DNA from: Paenibacillus tyrphae
GTDB taxonomy: Bacteria > Bacillota > Bacilli > Paenibacillales > NBRC-103111
DNA length: 64,000 bases
Assembly (NCBI RefSeq): GCF_024158745.1
Contig: NZ_JAMZAW010000015.1
Span: forward strand, 1-64,000
Reading direction: 5' to 3'
Position 1 is the stretch's first letter. Every line of letters begins with the position of its first letter. Below, in pieces: positions 15,928 through 27,000 of the stretch. The translations under genes and the position numbers were made by a program. The notes under the pieces are model-generated. The model saw nothing but the letters and a program-made list of their open reading frames with translations. It did no database searches and had not been told where the DNA came from.

Positions 15928-16605
15928 GTGGGAGCAAGCTCGATTACAATCATCATCGCCGACGATCAGACCTTGATGCGGGACGGGTTGCATACGATCC
16001 TGTCGCTGGAAGAGGACATGGAGGTCGTCGGGGTCGCGGAGAACGGGGTCCAGGCGCTGGAGCTGACGGAACGGCTGAAGCCGGACCTGGTGCTGATGGA
16101 TATTCAAATGCCCGTCATGAACGGCATCGAATGTACGAAGCAGATGAAGAAGCGGTTTCCGGATACGGCTATTTTGATTTTGACGACCTTCGCGGAGGAC
16201 GATTACATTGTAGAAGCGCTCGCGGGCGGCGCTTCCGGTTTCCTGCTGAAAGATATGCCCGGGGACAAGCTGATCCATTCGATCCGCGACTGCATGCGGG
16301 GACAGCTCATGATGCCTGCCGTCATCGCCTCCAAGCTGGCTGCGCGGCTGGCCGCAGGCTCGCCCCCGGCTCAGGCGGAATTTGACGCAAAGCGCCTTAG
16401 AGCGGAAGGGATCAGCTTCACGGAGCGGGAGAAGCATATTATCGCGCTGATGATGGAAGGCAAGAACAACCGTCAAATTGCCGGATTGCTATTTATGAGC
16501 GAAGGTACGGTCAAAAATTACGTCAGCGTCATCTATAACAAGATCGGAACGAACGACCGGACAAAGGCGATTCTCGTACTGAAGGAATGGCTGCAGAACG
16601 GTTGA
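15928..16605 (+). CDS. NarL/LuxR-type response regulator
   Basis: A 225-residue two-component regulator. The receiver domain covers 1-125 with acidic pocket (ADD, residues 11-13), phospho-acceptor D58 (LVLMDIQMP) and switch residues T/K (LTTF, LLKD). The C-terminal LuxR-type helix-turn-helix (EREKHIIALMMEGKNNRQIAGLL...VKNYVSVIYNKIGTNDRTKA) binds DNA. GTG 15928 is the start. The next gene is a hybrid kinase whose last domain is of the HisKA_3 type that normally phosphorylates NarL-type regulators, so the two probably form one system. A TATAAT box is at 15901-15906. Confidence 0.92.
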   Translation: MGASSITIIIADDQTLMRDGLHTILSLEEDMEVVGVAENGVQALELTERLKPDLVLMDIQMPVMNGIECTKQMKKRFPDTAILILTTFAEDDYIVEALAGGASGFLLKDMPGDKLIHSIRDCMRGQLMMPAVIASKLAARLAAGSPPAQAEFDAKRLRAEGISFTEREKHIIALMMEGKNNRQIAGLLFMSEGTVKNYVSVIYNKIGTNDRTKAILVLKEWLQNG

Positions 16606-16646
16606 ATCGGACCGGCTGCTGCGCTTGGTGGAATGGCCGGAGTTGA

Positions 16647-16688
16647 AGGCGGCGGGAGGAAGCTTTGGCATCGCTCCCCCGCCTTTTT
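16647..16688 (+). terminator. Terminator between response regulator and hybrid kinase
   Basis: AGGCGGCGGGAG (16647-16658) pairs with CTCCCCCGCCT (16674-16684) with one bulge and is followed by TTTTT. It implies separate transcription of the kinase gene, or read-through control between the pair. Confidence 0.65.
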
Positions 16689-16872
16689 GACATGGAATGG
16701 TGCGGGGGACGGACGGAAAATGTTATGACTGCCGTCACTTTTCATATGACCGTCCGATCGTTCATGATGAATGGGAATGCTCGAATCTGTGGCGCAGTTC
16801 GAACTTTGAAGGCGGCACGTGACTGTCGTCACTCCTCGCTGTCCTTATTATCGACTTGGGAGCTGGTATGCT

Positions 16873-19800
16873 ATGTTCGACCAAAAGCCGCTGCGCCTAG
16901 GTATGCGGATGATCGCCTTTCTCATCTTAGTCGCTGTCGGGATCGGAGGGCTCCTGGCGCCGACGATGACAACCGGGGACAGCAAACCGGTCTATCATCT
17001 GCAGGACGAACCGGGCTGGCAGATTCATCTGGGAGATTTGCCGCTTGCGCCGGACGGAAGCGTTCTGGAAGGCCCGGCAAGCTGGGCCCCGCTCAAGTCG
17101 GTGCAGCCTTTATACAGCGGCAAGCGGTATACCGGAATCATCTGGCTGAAACGCCAGCTGCCCGGCAAGATTGACCCGGCCTCGGCGCTGCACGTCGCAG
17201 GCTTGAAATCGTACGAGATGTATTTGGACAACCGCCGCCTCGCCAGCGTAAATTTTCAGCCGTACGATTTCAAAGTCAACGGCGCGTTCCAGTGGCGTCT
17301 CCTCCCGCTGCCTTCCGATGCCGGAGGGCACACGGTATACGCCCGGATCAATCATGACGACCGGGGGCTCCTTACCGGCCGGGTCACGATCGGCGGCGAG
17401 AGCGGCTACTGGGACCGCATTCTGATGCGCGATATGTATAACATCGTGCTGGGAACGCTGTTCGTTACGCTTGGGGTTGCTTCGCTTATTTTGTTTTTAT
17501 TTCAACGCACTGAGAAGCTGCACTTTCATTTCTCGCTTTTTGCCCTATCGGCGGGCTACGGGTGCATTGCGCGAACCGAGCTCGCCCAGGTGTTCGTCGG
17601 CAACTCGGTCTGGATCTATCTGCATAATGTCGCCTTCCCGCTCGCCACGTTCGCTTTTCTCTCGTTTCTCGAAACGATGTACGGCAGCGGGGTGTGGGAC
17701 CTGAGACGGCGGATGCGGCAAACGATGCTGGCGTTTACCGGGCTGTGTCTGGCGGCTGCGTTTTGGGACGACGTCCTGTACACGGATTTGATCAAGTTTG
17801 CGTTTCCTCCGCTATTTTTCGTCGTTTTCGCGCTGACTGCCGTCATGACCGTACGCGTCTTTATCCGCAGCCGGGACCGGGAAACGCGGTCGATTCTGGT
17901 CGGCTTCGCCGTGCTGCTTACGGTTACGCTGTTTCATGCGCTGCTCATTTTCAACCAGCGGTGGTTCTTTATCGTGTATGAACGGTATCCGGCGCTGTAC
18001 CGGATCTGGACGGACCAAATTTTTATCGGTGTCTTCGTATTCATGCTTTGTCTCGGTATGGTGCTGTTTCACCGGTTCCGACAGGTGCACCGGAACATGA
18101 AGCGGTACGCCGCGGAGCTGGAGCTTAAGAACGAGCGTCTCGTGGAACTCGACAAGCTCAAAGATGCGTTTCTTGCCAATATGTCCCACGAGCTGCGTAC
18201 GCCGCTTCACGGCATTCTCGGACTGACACAATCGCTGCTTGACGGCGTGGCCGGCCCAGTGAATGCCGCCGCGCGGGACAATCTGGAGCTGATCGTCTCA
18301 AGCGGGAAGCGGCTTGCCGGCCTGATCGGCGATATTCTGGATTTCTCCAAGCTGAAGCACCGCGATCTGGCTCTCCAGCTCGAACCGATCGATCTCGGGG
18401 AAACGGTCCGGCTCGTGCTGGCGGTCTTCGCGCCGCTCGCCGACAAGAAGAAGCTCCGGCTCATCCGTCAGTTGGACGAAGCTCTGCCTCCGGTTAAGGC
18501 CGACGGCAACCGGCTGGAGCAAATTTTGTACAATTTGATCGGCAACGCGATTAAATTTACGGAAAGCGGCGAAATCCGGGTCAAAGCGTCACGGCAGGAC
18601 GGCTTCGTTCGCCTGTCCGTTTCGGATACCGGCATCGGGGTGCCGGAAAGCAAGCATGAGGCGATTTTTCAGGTGTTCGAGCAGGGCGAAAGCTCCGCCT
18701 CCCGGGAATACGGCGGGACGGGGCTGGGCTTGTCGATCACCCGGAAATTGGTCGAGCTGCACGGAGGCAGCATCGGCCTCGACTCCGCCCCAGGGCGCGG
18801 CTCGACGTTCACGTTCACGCTGCCGGTCTGGGAGGAAGACGCTGCCGCTCGGAATCGTACGGTGTCCGATGCTGTCGCGCCCGGCGCGGGCGCGGCGGGT
18901 TCCCTTCTTGCTGCGGCCCACACACCCTTGACTTCTCTGGCTGCAGCGGAGGAATCCGAGTCGCAGCAGTCTCGGGAGGTCAGTCCGGCACAGCGTATTA
19001 AGCCAACGATCTTAATCGTTGACGACGAGCCGGTCAACCTGCAGGTGCTCAGCAACTATTTGGCCAAGCAGCCTTACGAGCTCCGCCACGCCGGCAGCGG
19101 AGCGGAAGCGCTCCGGCTTGTTGCCGAGGCGAAGCCCGACCTGATTCTCCTCGATGTGATGATGCCGCGGATGACCGGCTACGAAGTATGCCGGGAAATC
19201 CGCCGGACCTATAGCCCCGGAGAGCTGCCGGTTTTGCTCGTAACGGCTAAAAATCAAATGGAGGATTTGCTTGAGGGCTTCAACGCCGGGGCTAACGATT
19301 ATTTGACCAAGCCCGTGTCGCGCCCCGAGCTGCTGGCCCGCGTCGAGCTGCAGCTCCAGCTGCTGCAGCTCAACCACTCGCTGGAGCGGCTCGTCGAAGA
19401 GCGAACGGCGGACCTGGCGGATACGAACCGCAGGCTGCACCGTTCGATGCGGGAGACGGCCGAAGCGATGGCCGAGCTGTCCGTGCTTGAGGAGCGGAAC
19501 CGGATTGCGCAGGACATTCACGATATCGTCGGACATACCCTGTCGACGACGATCGTCCAGATCGAAGCCGCCAAACGGCTGATCGAACGAAACGACGCGC
19601 TCGGATTGGAGAAGCTGAGCGTCTCGCAGGAGCTCGTCCGCAAGAGCTTGAACGAAATCCGGACGTCGGTGCGCATGCTTTCGGAAAGCGCGGCCGATTA
19701 CGATCTGGCCGAAGCTTTGAAGAAGCTGCTGGCCGATACGCAGGAGGTGACGGGCATCCCGGTCGTATTCGAGCTGGATCCCCTCCCTCCGCTAAGCGCG

Positions 19801-20073
19801 CTGCAAAAAAAGGTGTTGTACCATGCGCTCCAGGAAGGGCTGACCAACGGCATCAAGCACGGCGACTGCCGCCGGTTCGACTTTACCTTGCGTCGGGAGG
19901 AGCATCAGCTGCGGTTCATACTGAGCAACGACGGCCGGGCCTACGAGAATACCCCGATGGGCTTCGGGCTCGCTGCCATGAAGGAGCGGGTGCAGCAGCT
20001 TGGCGGCACGATGAGCCTCTCGGCTCCGGAGACGGGCGGATGTCTGCTCCGTATCGTTTTGCCGGTGGAATAA
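16873..20073 (+). CDS. Hybrid sensor: 7-helix membrane sensor, HisKA kinase, receiver, HisKA_3 kinase
   Basis: A 1066-residue sensor. An N-terminal helix and an extracytoplasmic beta domain of the 7TMR-DISMED2 kind (about 30-180) lead into about seven membrane helices (190-410). A HisKA domain follows with H439 (NMSHELRTPLHG) and a full ATPase (N, G1, G2 boxes GTGLGLS). Next is a receiver with D761 (LILLDVMMPRM). A second kinase of the HisKA_3 class closes the chain, with H883 (QDIHDIVGHTLS) and its own ATPase. So one chain holds two kinases and a receiver, and the last kinase suits the NarL-type regulator upstream. ATG 16873 has GGGAG ten bases before it; a GTG at 16819 is possible but weaker. 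Confidence 0.88.
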   Translation: MFDQKPLRLGMRMIAFLILVAVGIGGLLAPTMTTGDSKPVYHLQDEPGWQIHLGDLPLAPDGSVLEGPASWAPLKSVQPLYSGKRYTGIIWLKRQLPGKIDPASALHVAGLKSYEMYLDNRRLASVNFQPYDFKVNGAFQWRLLPLPSDAGGHTVYARINHDDRGLLTGRVTIGGESGYWDRILMRDMYNIVLGTLFVTLGVASLILFLFQRTEKLHFHFSLFALSAGYGCIARTELAQVFVGNSVWIYLHNVAFPLATFAFLSFLETMYGSGVWDLRRRMRQTMLAFTGLCLAAAFWDDVLYTDLIKFAFPPLFFVVFALTAVMTVRVFIRSRDRETRSILVGFAVLLTVTLFHALLIFNQRWFFIVYERYPALYRIWTDQIFIGVFVFMLCLGMVLFHRFRQVHRNMKRYAAELELKNERLVELDKLKDAFLANMSHELRTPLHGILGLTQSLLDGVAGPVNAAARDNLELIVSSGKRLAGLIGDILDFSKLKHRDLALQLEPIDLGETVRLVLAVFAPLADKKKLRLIRQLDEALPPVKADGNRLEQILYNLIGNAIKFTESGEIRVKASRQDGFVRLSVSDTGIGVPESKHEAIFQVFEQGESSASREYGGTGLGLSITRKLVELHGGSIGLDSAPGRGSTFTFTLPVWEEDAAARNRTVSDAVAPGAGAAGSLLAAAHTPLTSLAAAEESESQQSREVSPAQRIKPTILIVDDEPVNLQVLSNYLAKQPYELRHAGSGAEALRLVAEAKPDLILLDVMMPRMTGYEVCREIRRTYSPGELPVLLVTAKNQMEDLLEGFNAGANDYLTKPVSRPELLARVELQLQLLQLNHSLERLVEERTADLADTNRRLHRSMRETAEAMAELSVLEERNRIAQDIHDIVGHTLSTTIVQIEAAKRLIERNDALGLEKLSVSQELVRKSLNEIRTSVRMLSESAADYDLAEALKKLLADTQEVTGIPVVFELDPLPPLSALQKKVLYHALQEGLTNGIKHGDCRRFDFTLRREEHQLRFILSNDGRAYENTPMGFGLAAMKERVQQLGGTMSLSAPETGGCLLRIVLPVE

Positions 20074-20098
20074 AGGCCGGGAATCTTCGGAAAAGCGC

Positions 20099-20127
20099 TT
20101 ACCATTTTCAGTTATTTCCTGTATAGT
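20099..20127 (+). promoter_or_regulatory. Candidate sigma-A promoter
   Basis: TTACCA (20099-20104) and TATAGT (20122-20127) are 17 bases apart, about 40 bases before the small Cys-rich ORF. Confidence 0.4.
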
Positions 20128-20165
20128 GAAAGTATCATGAACACAGGGAGTGATGCACTTTGTTG

Positions 20166-20333
20166 ATGCGAACGACCGAGTTTTATGAAAACCTGCCTTC
20201 CAAATGCTGCGATACGTGCGGCGAACTCATCGAGGAGATGGCGGACTGCTACTCCTCCACCTGTACGAAATGCAAAGGCCATACGTTCTATCCGCTTAGC
20301 CCGATCCCCGGGCCGCCCGCTCATCCGGAATAG
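20166..20333 (+). CDS. Small Cys-rich putative zinc-binding protein
   Basis: A 55-residue ORF starting at ATG 20166 (or TTG 20163), with AGGGAG about 12 bases upstream, a candidate promoter before it and a strong terminator right after it. Five or six Cys are arranged as CCDTCG and C....TCTKCKGH, plus a His, enough for one zinc site. The tail is Pro-rich (PLSPIPGPPAHPE). I do not recognise the family. Its own promoter and terminator argue that it is a real gene despite the length. Confidence 0.6.
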   Translation: MRTTEFYENLPSKCCDTCGELIEEMADCYSSTCTKCKGHTFYPLSPIPGPPAHPE

Positions 20334-20336
20334 TTC

Positions 20337-20364
20337 AACGCCCCTGCCGAGGGGGCGTTTTTTT
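20337..20364 (+). terminator. Rho-independent terminator
   Basis: AACGCCCC (20337-20344) pairs with GGGGCGTT (20352-20359), followed by an eight-base T-run. It ends the small Cys-rich gene. Confidence 0.88.
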
Positions 20365-20493
20365 GTGCGCTTTTTTGGAGCGGCGCCCCGCCAAAAGATG
20401 CTACGAAGGACGCATGACCGTTCTCATGACGGCGATCACTGGTCATTATGACTTCCTCCGCCTTACGATGAGATCCGGAAGGAGGAGTTAAAC

Positions 20494-21027
20494 ATGCCAG
20501 GAAATATCGTAAAACGAAGCGTCAGCATGATGCTGGCGTTTGTCTTGTTGTGCAGCGGGGCCACCCCGCCCCCGACCGTAAAGGCCGCTTCTGCGGACCA
20601 GGCCTTCTTCGGAGACAGTCCCCTGCTCCAGGACGCGGGTGACGCCATGCCGGCCGTTTACCGCCCGCTGCTCGAATCCGGCGGGGCCTCATCGGTAACC
20701 CGCCAAGTGTATCAGACGGACGGACCGCTGCCGGTTCCGCAGGAACGGACAGCCGCCGGGCTGCCAAGCGTCGCCGCTGCCGTCTACTGGCCCGCCGGCA
20801 GCTCGATGAACGTAACCGATCGAGGCAAAAGGATGATCGTGCTGAGCTGGACTCCGGTTCCTGGCGCTGAAGGGTACCGTCTCGAGCATAACGGCATGAG
20901 CTTTGATCTGCCGTATTACACGACCTCTTATTGGGCCGATGAACTCACGCCCGGTATGAAATACCGGTTCAAGGTCGAAGCCGTCGACGAATTCGGCGTA
21001 TGGACCACCGACGGACCGGCTCTCTAA
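20494..21027 (+). CDS. N-terminal part of interrupted SLH/fibronectin surface protein
   Basis: ATG 20494 follows GGAAGGAGGAG. Residues 1-~34 are a Sec signal peptide (basic start, hydrophobic SMMLAFVLLCSG, cleavage after VKAASA). The secreted part begins a fibronectin type III module (IVLSWTPVPGAEGYRLEH...YRFKVEAVDEFG). The frame then meets TAA at 21025-21027, codon 178. The same frame continues without any break for another 2042 codons, so this is the front piece of one gene. As it stands it would give a 177-residue secreted fragment with no anchor. Either the strain carries a nonsense mutation or the base call is wrong. Confidence 0.75.
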   Translation: MPGNIVKRSVSMMLAFVLLCSGATPPPTVKAASADQAFFGDSPLLQDAGDAMPAVYRPLLESGGASSVTRQVYQTDGPLPVPQERTAAGLPSVAAAVYWPAGSSMNVTDRGKRMIVLSWTPVPGAEGYRLEHNGMSFDLPYYTTSYWADELTPGMKYRFKVEAVDEFGVWTTDGPAL

Positions 21028-21060
21028 GCGTCCACACTGGAAGATGTCGGACTGTCGGAT

Positions 21061-24000
21061 TTGACCCTGGTGGACATCGAGGGCGGGCGAATCAAGCTGT
21101 ATTGGGAGAAGGCTCTGCCCGGAAGCGGCATTACAGGTTTCCGGATACACCGCACGACAGGCGGCCGTGAAGAAATCATCGCCTCTCTGGACGATCCGCT
21201 CGCAGATTCCTACCTCGACATGGAGTCCGAATCCGGCGTCGGATATGTGTACCGCGTCTATGCCGTCAATGCGCAGGGTCAGGAATTTCCTTATTCCGTC
21301 GAGAAGCGATTCGGGCCGGTCGGGTTCGTCATCGGCTCCTTCGTTCACGAAGCGCCGCGTTATTACCGCAAGTATGCCGCTTCCGGCGATCCGGTTCAAT
21401 TAACGCTCAAAACGGAACCGGGCGCGGACGTATTGGCCGAAGTCTCCTATTCGACGCCGGAACTCAGCGGTCAGGTTCTATCGGTCCGGCTGCAGGCCGG
21501 CGATCATTTGCAAACGTATACCGGCAGCTTTCTCATCCCGGATACGGCCGTCATGATCGAATCGATCCGCGCCACAGCAACCAAAGACGGCGCAAAGGCG
21601 GAGGCCGAAGCGCTGCAAGCCCCGCTGCCGGTCGGGGGCACGGTGCGTGTCCGCGCCACGAACAGGGAGCGGTTGGAGAATGAAACGACGCTCACGATTC
21701 GCAGCGGCAGCAGCAACGCAGCCAAAAGCATAGTCATCGGCAAGTCGCCGGAGGCCGAATTCAAGGGCCTTCCCCCCGCTGCGGATTATAAGCTGTCCAT
21801 GTTCGGCTCCAACGGCATCGACCTGCTCGCCGACAATGCTTCATTGATCGACGTGCAGGCGGGCGTCAGCCGTACAGTAGAAGCGAAGCCGTCAGAGCCC
21901 GCCTACTTGGAACTCGTCATCAAGGACGAACAGCAGGAGGAAGTTGGCTTCGTGCAGGTCGTCGTAACGGATACGGACGGCCAGGTGCTGTACAGCGCGG
22001 ACACCTTCAACAGCGGAAAGGTGACGACACCGGCCTTAGCCGGAATGATCGGCCGCAAGGTGCGCATTAAGGTCAGCGACCGAAAAGGCTATTACTTGCA
22101 GACGGAAGCGGAAGCGACACTCGCGCAAGGGAAGACGCCGGTCGCGGTAACGCTCGGGAAGTCGGTGACGAAGCTTACGGGCGTGGTGACCGATTGGAGC
22201 AAGCGTCCCGTCGCTCTGGCGGAAGTGTCCGCGGTGCAGAACGGCAAAAGCTACCGCATGCTGACCGATGCGGAAGGCCGCTATTCATTCGACCTGCCTA
22301 CCGGTCCGGCGACCGTTCAGGCCCGCGTCGGATCGAACGTTTCGCAGCCGGCGTACAAGACGCTTGTGCCCGGAACGAATGAAGTCGGGCTGGAGATTTA
22401 TGCGGCGATTCCGACCCGCGTTCAGGTGAACTTCTATACCAAAGCCATTGGCGGGGATTGGACCGGCCCGCGCGAGCTCGACTGGAGCTCCACGGGGCGT
22501 TATCGAGTTACTGCCTCCCGCTATTTGCTAAGCACGGGAAATCCGTTCCAGGTATACGCCTTCCCCGGAGAAGCCGTGCAAGTATGCATCAACGACCAGC
22601 AGCACGCTGCAGCGGACGTTTGCGGCACGACCACGATCCAGAGCAAAAACACGGGTACGGTCGAGATTCGCATGGAAGAAAAAGGAACCAAGGCTGCAGG
22701 CGACATCAGCCTGCCTAATCCTTCGCAGCCTTACTTTTATCAGCTCTTGGCTGCCGATGCAGACGGCAAACGCAGGCTGATGACGCAAGGACCGGTCAAA
22801 AACGGGAGCAACGAATGGAAGCTGCCCGGGGCGGGCGATTACCAGCTCCAGATTTCATCTTCCGGAGGCGATTACGCGTCCCGCGATTTTTCCGTCGCCG
22901 ACGGAGAAGCCAAGGCATTGGGAGCCATCGCGTTCGAAAACGCGGGCGTATTTGCCGACAAGGAAGGCAACGGCGTCGTCATTCAGCCGGATACGGCGCC
23001 GGCCGGCGGGGAGCTGCCGGTCCGCGTGTCCTATCGGAACACAAGCGCCTCTGCCGTACAGGACGCGGTTCTGCTGGCCGACATCCCTGCGGGGGCGACG
23101 TTTATCGAAGGCAGCGCCGTCGTGAATGCCGCCGCAGCGCCTGCGGCTGCCCCAAGCGTCTCGCAGCGGACGATCGCCATCGGGGCGATCGCACCCGGCG
23201 CGTCGGGGACCGTGTCCTATAAGCTGCGCTTTGACGAAAAGACCGACGTCGAGCGGATTGCCATTGCGCCGAAACTGCGCTACCGGACAGATGCGGCCGA
23301 AGCAGCGGAAATCATCGGAGCGGCCCAAGCCGAACGGGTCTATGTCACCTTGTACGCTCCCGCCGTCACCAGCCGTCAGGAGATTACGGTAAGCGGGATT
23401 GCGCCTCCAGGCAGCCTCGTCCGCATCTACGACGGAAAGCTTCTGCTCGGACAGAGCCTCGCTTCCCCGTCCGGCGATTGGAAACGAAACATCCGCCTGC
23501 CGGGCGATGCGCCGCAGTCCGCTCACGCGCTCCGGGCCGAGGCGACGAAATTGGAACAAACCTGGTACGGTCCCCCGGTATTCGTCCGTTACGACGTCAA
23601 TTACCCGGAGCCGGTCGAGCTGATCATCGAGCATAACCGAACAAAGTACCGGCTGGACCCGTCCCTGGGGGTGGCACAGTTTCCATACATAGTCAAACCT
23701 GGCGATCCGCTAGCCATTACGCTGAAATTTAATCATCCCAATCGCGCGCGGAACGTTAGGATTCATGTGGGTGATAGGCTTATCGATCCTTCCGTCAACG
23801 ACAAGGGGGACTTTATCACCATCGTGAAAGCTGAGAAGCTGGGACCGATCGGTGTCAGCTATACGCCGCTGGAGAGCGTGCCAAGCGATACCCCGACGGA
23901 AGAAAACATACGGGAGCAGCTTCCTCCCGGTCTGAAGGCGTTCGAGAAAAAATCGCTGGAGATTTCGGAGAAAACCCCCGATGGGGCCAAACAAACCGCA

Positions 24001-27000
24001 CGCCTGCAAGGCTCGCTCCCGGCTTCCAAGGGCAGCGCCGGTTTGGATCTGGACGTATCGTTAGAGAAAACGAGCTACTCTCCGACTCCCGCGGATCTGA
24101 ACAAAGCACAGAGTACGGGCGTACCGGTGTACGGGTTGAAGGTAAGCCACTCCTTGACTCCGGAACAGTTCAGAGTCCAAATGTCAGCTTATATCCCGCT
24201 GGACGAATTCCAGACCGGCTTGAATGCGCAGGAGGCGGTGTCGCTCGTAGCCGCGGCGCTTGAACCGAAGCCGGGGGCCCGAAGCAAGCCGCAAGTACGC
24301 GCGGCCTCCGCAGGCGCGGGAGGGGCCGTACTGGTCCGCATCAGTCTGGCGCTCGCTTCGGAAGCCGGCAAATGGACCTGGACGTCGATCGATTCGGTTT
24401 ATTCCGTTTACGACGGCATGGGGATTAACGATACGTTGAAGGATTTGGAAGGCTTGGTCGACGCGGCTTCGGAAACCTGCGATCCCGAGATGGCCGGCAT
24501 TTATACGGACTGGGCAAAAGCCATTGCCAACGAAGCGATGATCAACGAAGCGATCAAAGCGACCTTGATGCTCGCAGGATTTTTCCTCGGTCCGGAAACG
24601 TTCGGCGTCGGCACGATCGGCGTCTGGCTTCTGACGAACGCCATCGGCAAAGTGCTGGATGCCGATATCGCCGCCAAGGTCGACAAACTCAAAGCGGACA
24701 TCGCGAATAACAATTGGTGCGAAGACCCGCCTCCGAATAAGCCGACAACCACAAAGCCGGGAACTAAAAAACCGACAAAAAAGCTGGCCGATCCGAAGTG
24801 GATGTACGATCCGAGCGGCTACGTCTACGAGGTTGCGCCCAACAATCGGCTGGAAGGCGTCAAAGCGACGGCGCTTGTGAAGGATGCCGAATCGCGGCAG
24901 TGGAATGTGTGGGACGCCGAATGGTTCGGTCAGGCCAATCCGTTGACGACGGATGCCGAAGGCCGGTACGGATGGGACGTTCCGGAAGGCCAGTGGAAGG
25001 TCATGTATGAGAAGGACGGCTACCGGACGGCTTTCAGCAGCGAGCTTACGGTGCTGCCGCCGCATTTTGACGTCAACGTCCCGATGATCTCCACCCGGCC
25101 GCCGAAGGTCGTTGCGGTTCGGGCGCTTCCCGGCGGCAGCTCCGTTCTGATCGCCTTCGACCGCCACGTGACAGCCGCCAGCACGAACGATACGACGATC
25201 ACGGTGATGGACAAGGAAACCGGCGCTCCCGTGATAGGAGAAACGGCGCTTGTGCAGCCCGTTACCTTCGAAGGGCAGCCCGTGTCGAAAACGGTCCGCT
25301 TTACGCCGGACGCGGCGTCGCCTCTCGTCGTCGGGCGCGTTTACGAAGTGAACGCCGACGGCGCCATTCAAGGCTACAACGGCATTCCGATGGGCAGCGG
25401 ATATAAAGCCGACGTGATCGTGAAGGCGGTGGACGATACGCCTCCCGCTGCGGTAAGCGGTCTGGACGCCGTCGCCGATGCCCAAGGCTTGATGCTCCGT
25501 TGGACGGATCCGGGTGACCCGGATTTCGCCAAAGCGGCGCTCAGCTACCGGGCCGAAGGGGCCTCGGCCTTCAGCGACCCGATCGAAATCGTCAAAGGCA
25601 AGCAATGGGCGCTGCTCGAAGGGCTCAAGGCGGGAACCGCCTATGAAATCGAAGTGAAGTCGCTGGATGAAGCAGGCAATGCCGCCTCCACCCGAATCAA
25701 GACAGCAACTGCGGTTAGGCTGGCGGAGCCCGTCGATATCATTGCGCCGCGGCAAGCGGCCGGCGTCAAGATCGAAGCGGGCGAGCGTACGCTCACCGTC
25801 CGTTGGACCGATCCGGCAGATGACGACCTCCAAGCCGTCCATCTGAGGTGGAACCGGTTCGTCGGAGACCCGAACGGAGGCGAAGCCAAGGTGGAAAAAG
25901 GCGTGCAGCAGTACACGATTACCGGCCTATTGCCCGCCAAAGACTACCGCATTGCGCTCTCGTCTCAAGACGTCGCGGGCAACGAGTCGCATGCCTTGGA
26001 GATTGCAGCGCGCACGAAGCCGGTTGGCGAAAGCGGCGGCGGGAACGGCGGTGGCAGTGGAGGTGACGGCGGCAGCGGAGAAAGTGACCCGGGCCCGAGC
26101 CCCGGCGGCAGCTCCCCGTCGTCCCTCGCCAATACGCCGAAGCCGGACGATACAGCGAAGCCTGATTCCGCGAATCGCGAAAGCGTGAAGCTGGACGGAA
26201 ACGCGGGGAGTTACCCGCTGTTCGGAGGAGCGCTTCACATAGCCTTGCAGGAGGGCACCTTGACGAAGCCCGCCACATTGCAAGCGGAGCGCTCGGCCAA
26301 TGCCGGGTCTCCGAACGACACGGCGCTGAAGCTCCACTCGCCGGTATACTCGCTCTCGCTCGGCGGTGAAGAGGTCCTGCGCAAGCCCGTCCGGCTTACA
26401 ATCCGCTACGACGCATCCGGGCTGGCCGGAGCGGACCCGCGCAAGCTTGGCCTGTACCGGCAAACGGACGGCAAATCGGGCGCTTGGACCTATGTCGGCG
26501 GAGTTACGGACGGAACCGCCGACGAGGTCACGGCCTCGATCGATCGGTTCGGCGTCTATGTGATAGGGCTCGCCGATTATCGGTTCGCCGACTTGGAAGA
26601 GCACTGGAGCCGCGCAGATGTCGAGCTGCTTGCCAGCCGCCATCTCGTCAGCGGCGTAGACGGCGGCAAGTTCGAGCCCGACCGACTGATCACCCGCGCC
26701 GAATTCGCCAAGCTGCTTGTACGGCTAAGCGACGATGGCCGGCAGGCGGTTTCGGCCGGAGAAACGTTCAGCGATGTAGCCGCCGACGCCTGGTACGCCG
26801 GCTTCGTCAACCGCGCTTCGCAGCTTGGGCTGGTGCAGGGGGCTGACGGGCGGTTCCGGTCCGACGATCCCGTGACGCGGGAGGAAATGGCCGTCATGGT
26901 GCTTCGCGCATGGGGCGAGGCCCCTGCCCTTCCGCTTGAACCGGCTTCGGTTCTTGCGGATTTCCAAGACGGGACCGACGTCTCCGTCTGGGCCCATCAA

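Noticed and set aside
24184-25842. 552-codon open frame antisense to the SLH surface protein gene
   Set aside because: The sense frame has clear fibronectin and carboxypeptidase-like domains; the antisense translation is Arg/Gly/His-rich with no motif, a usual shadow in GC-rich genes.
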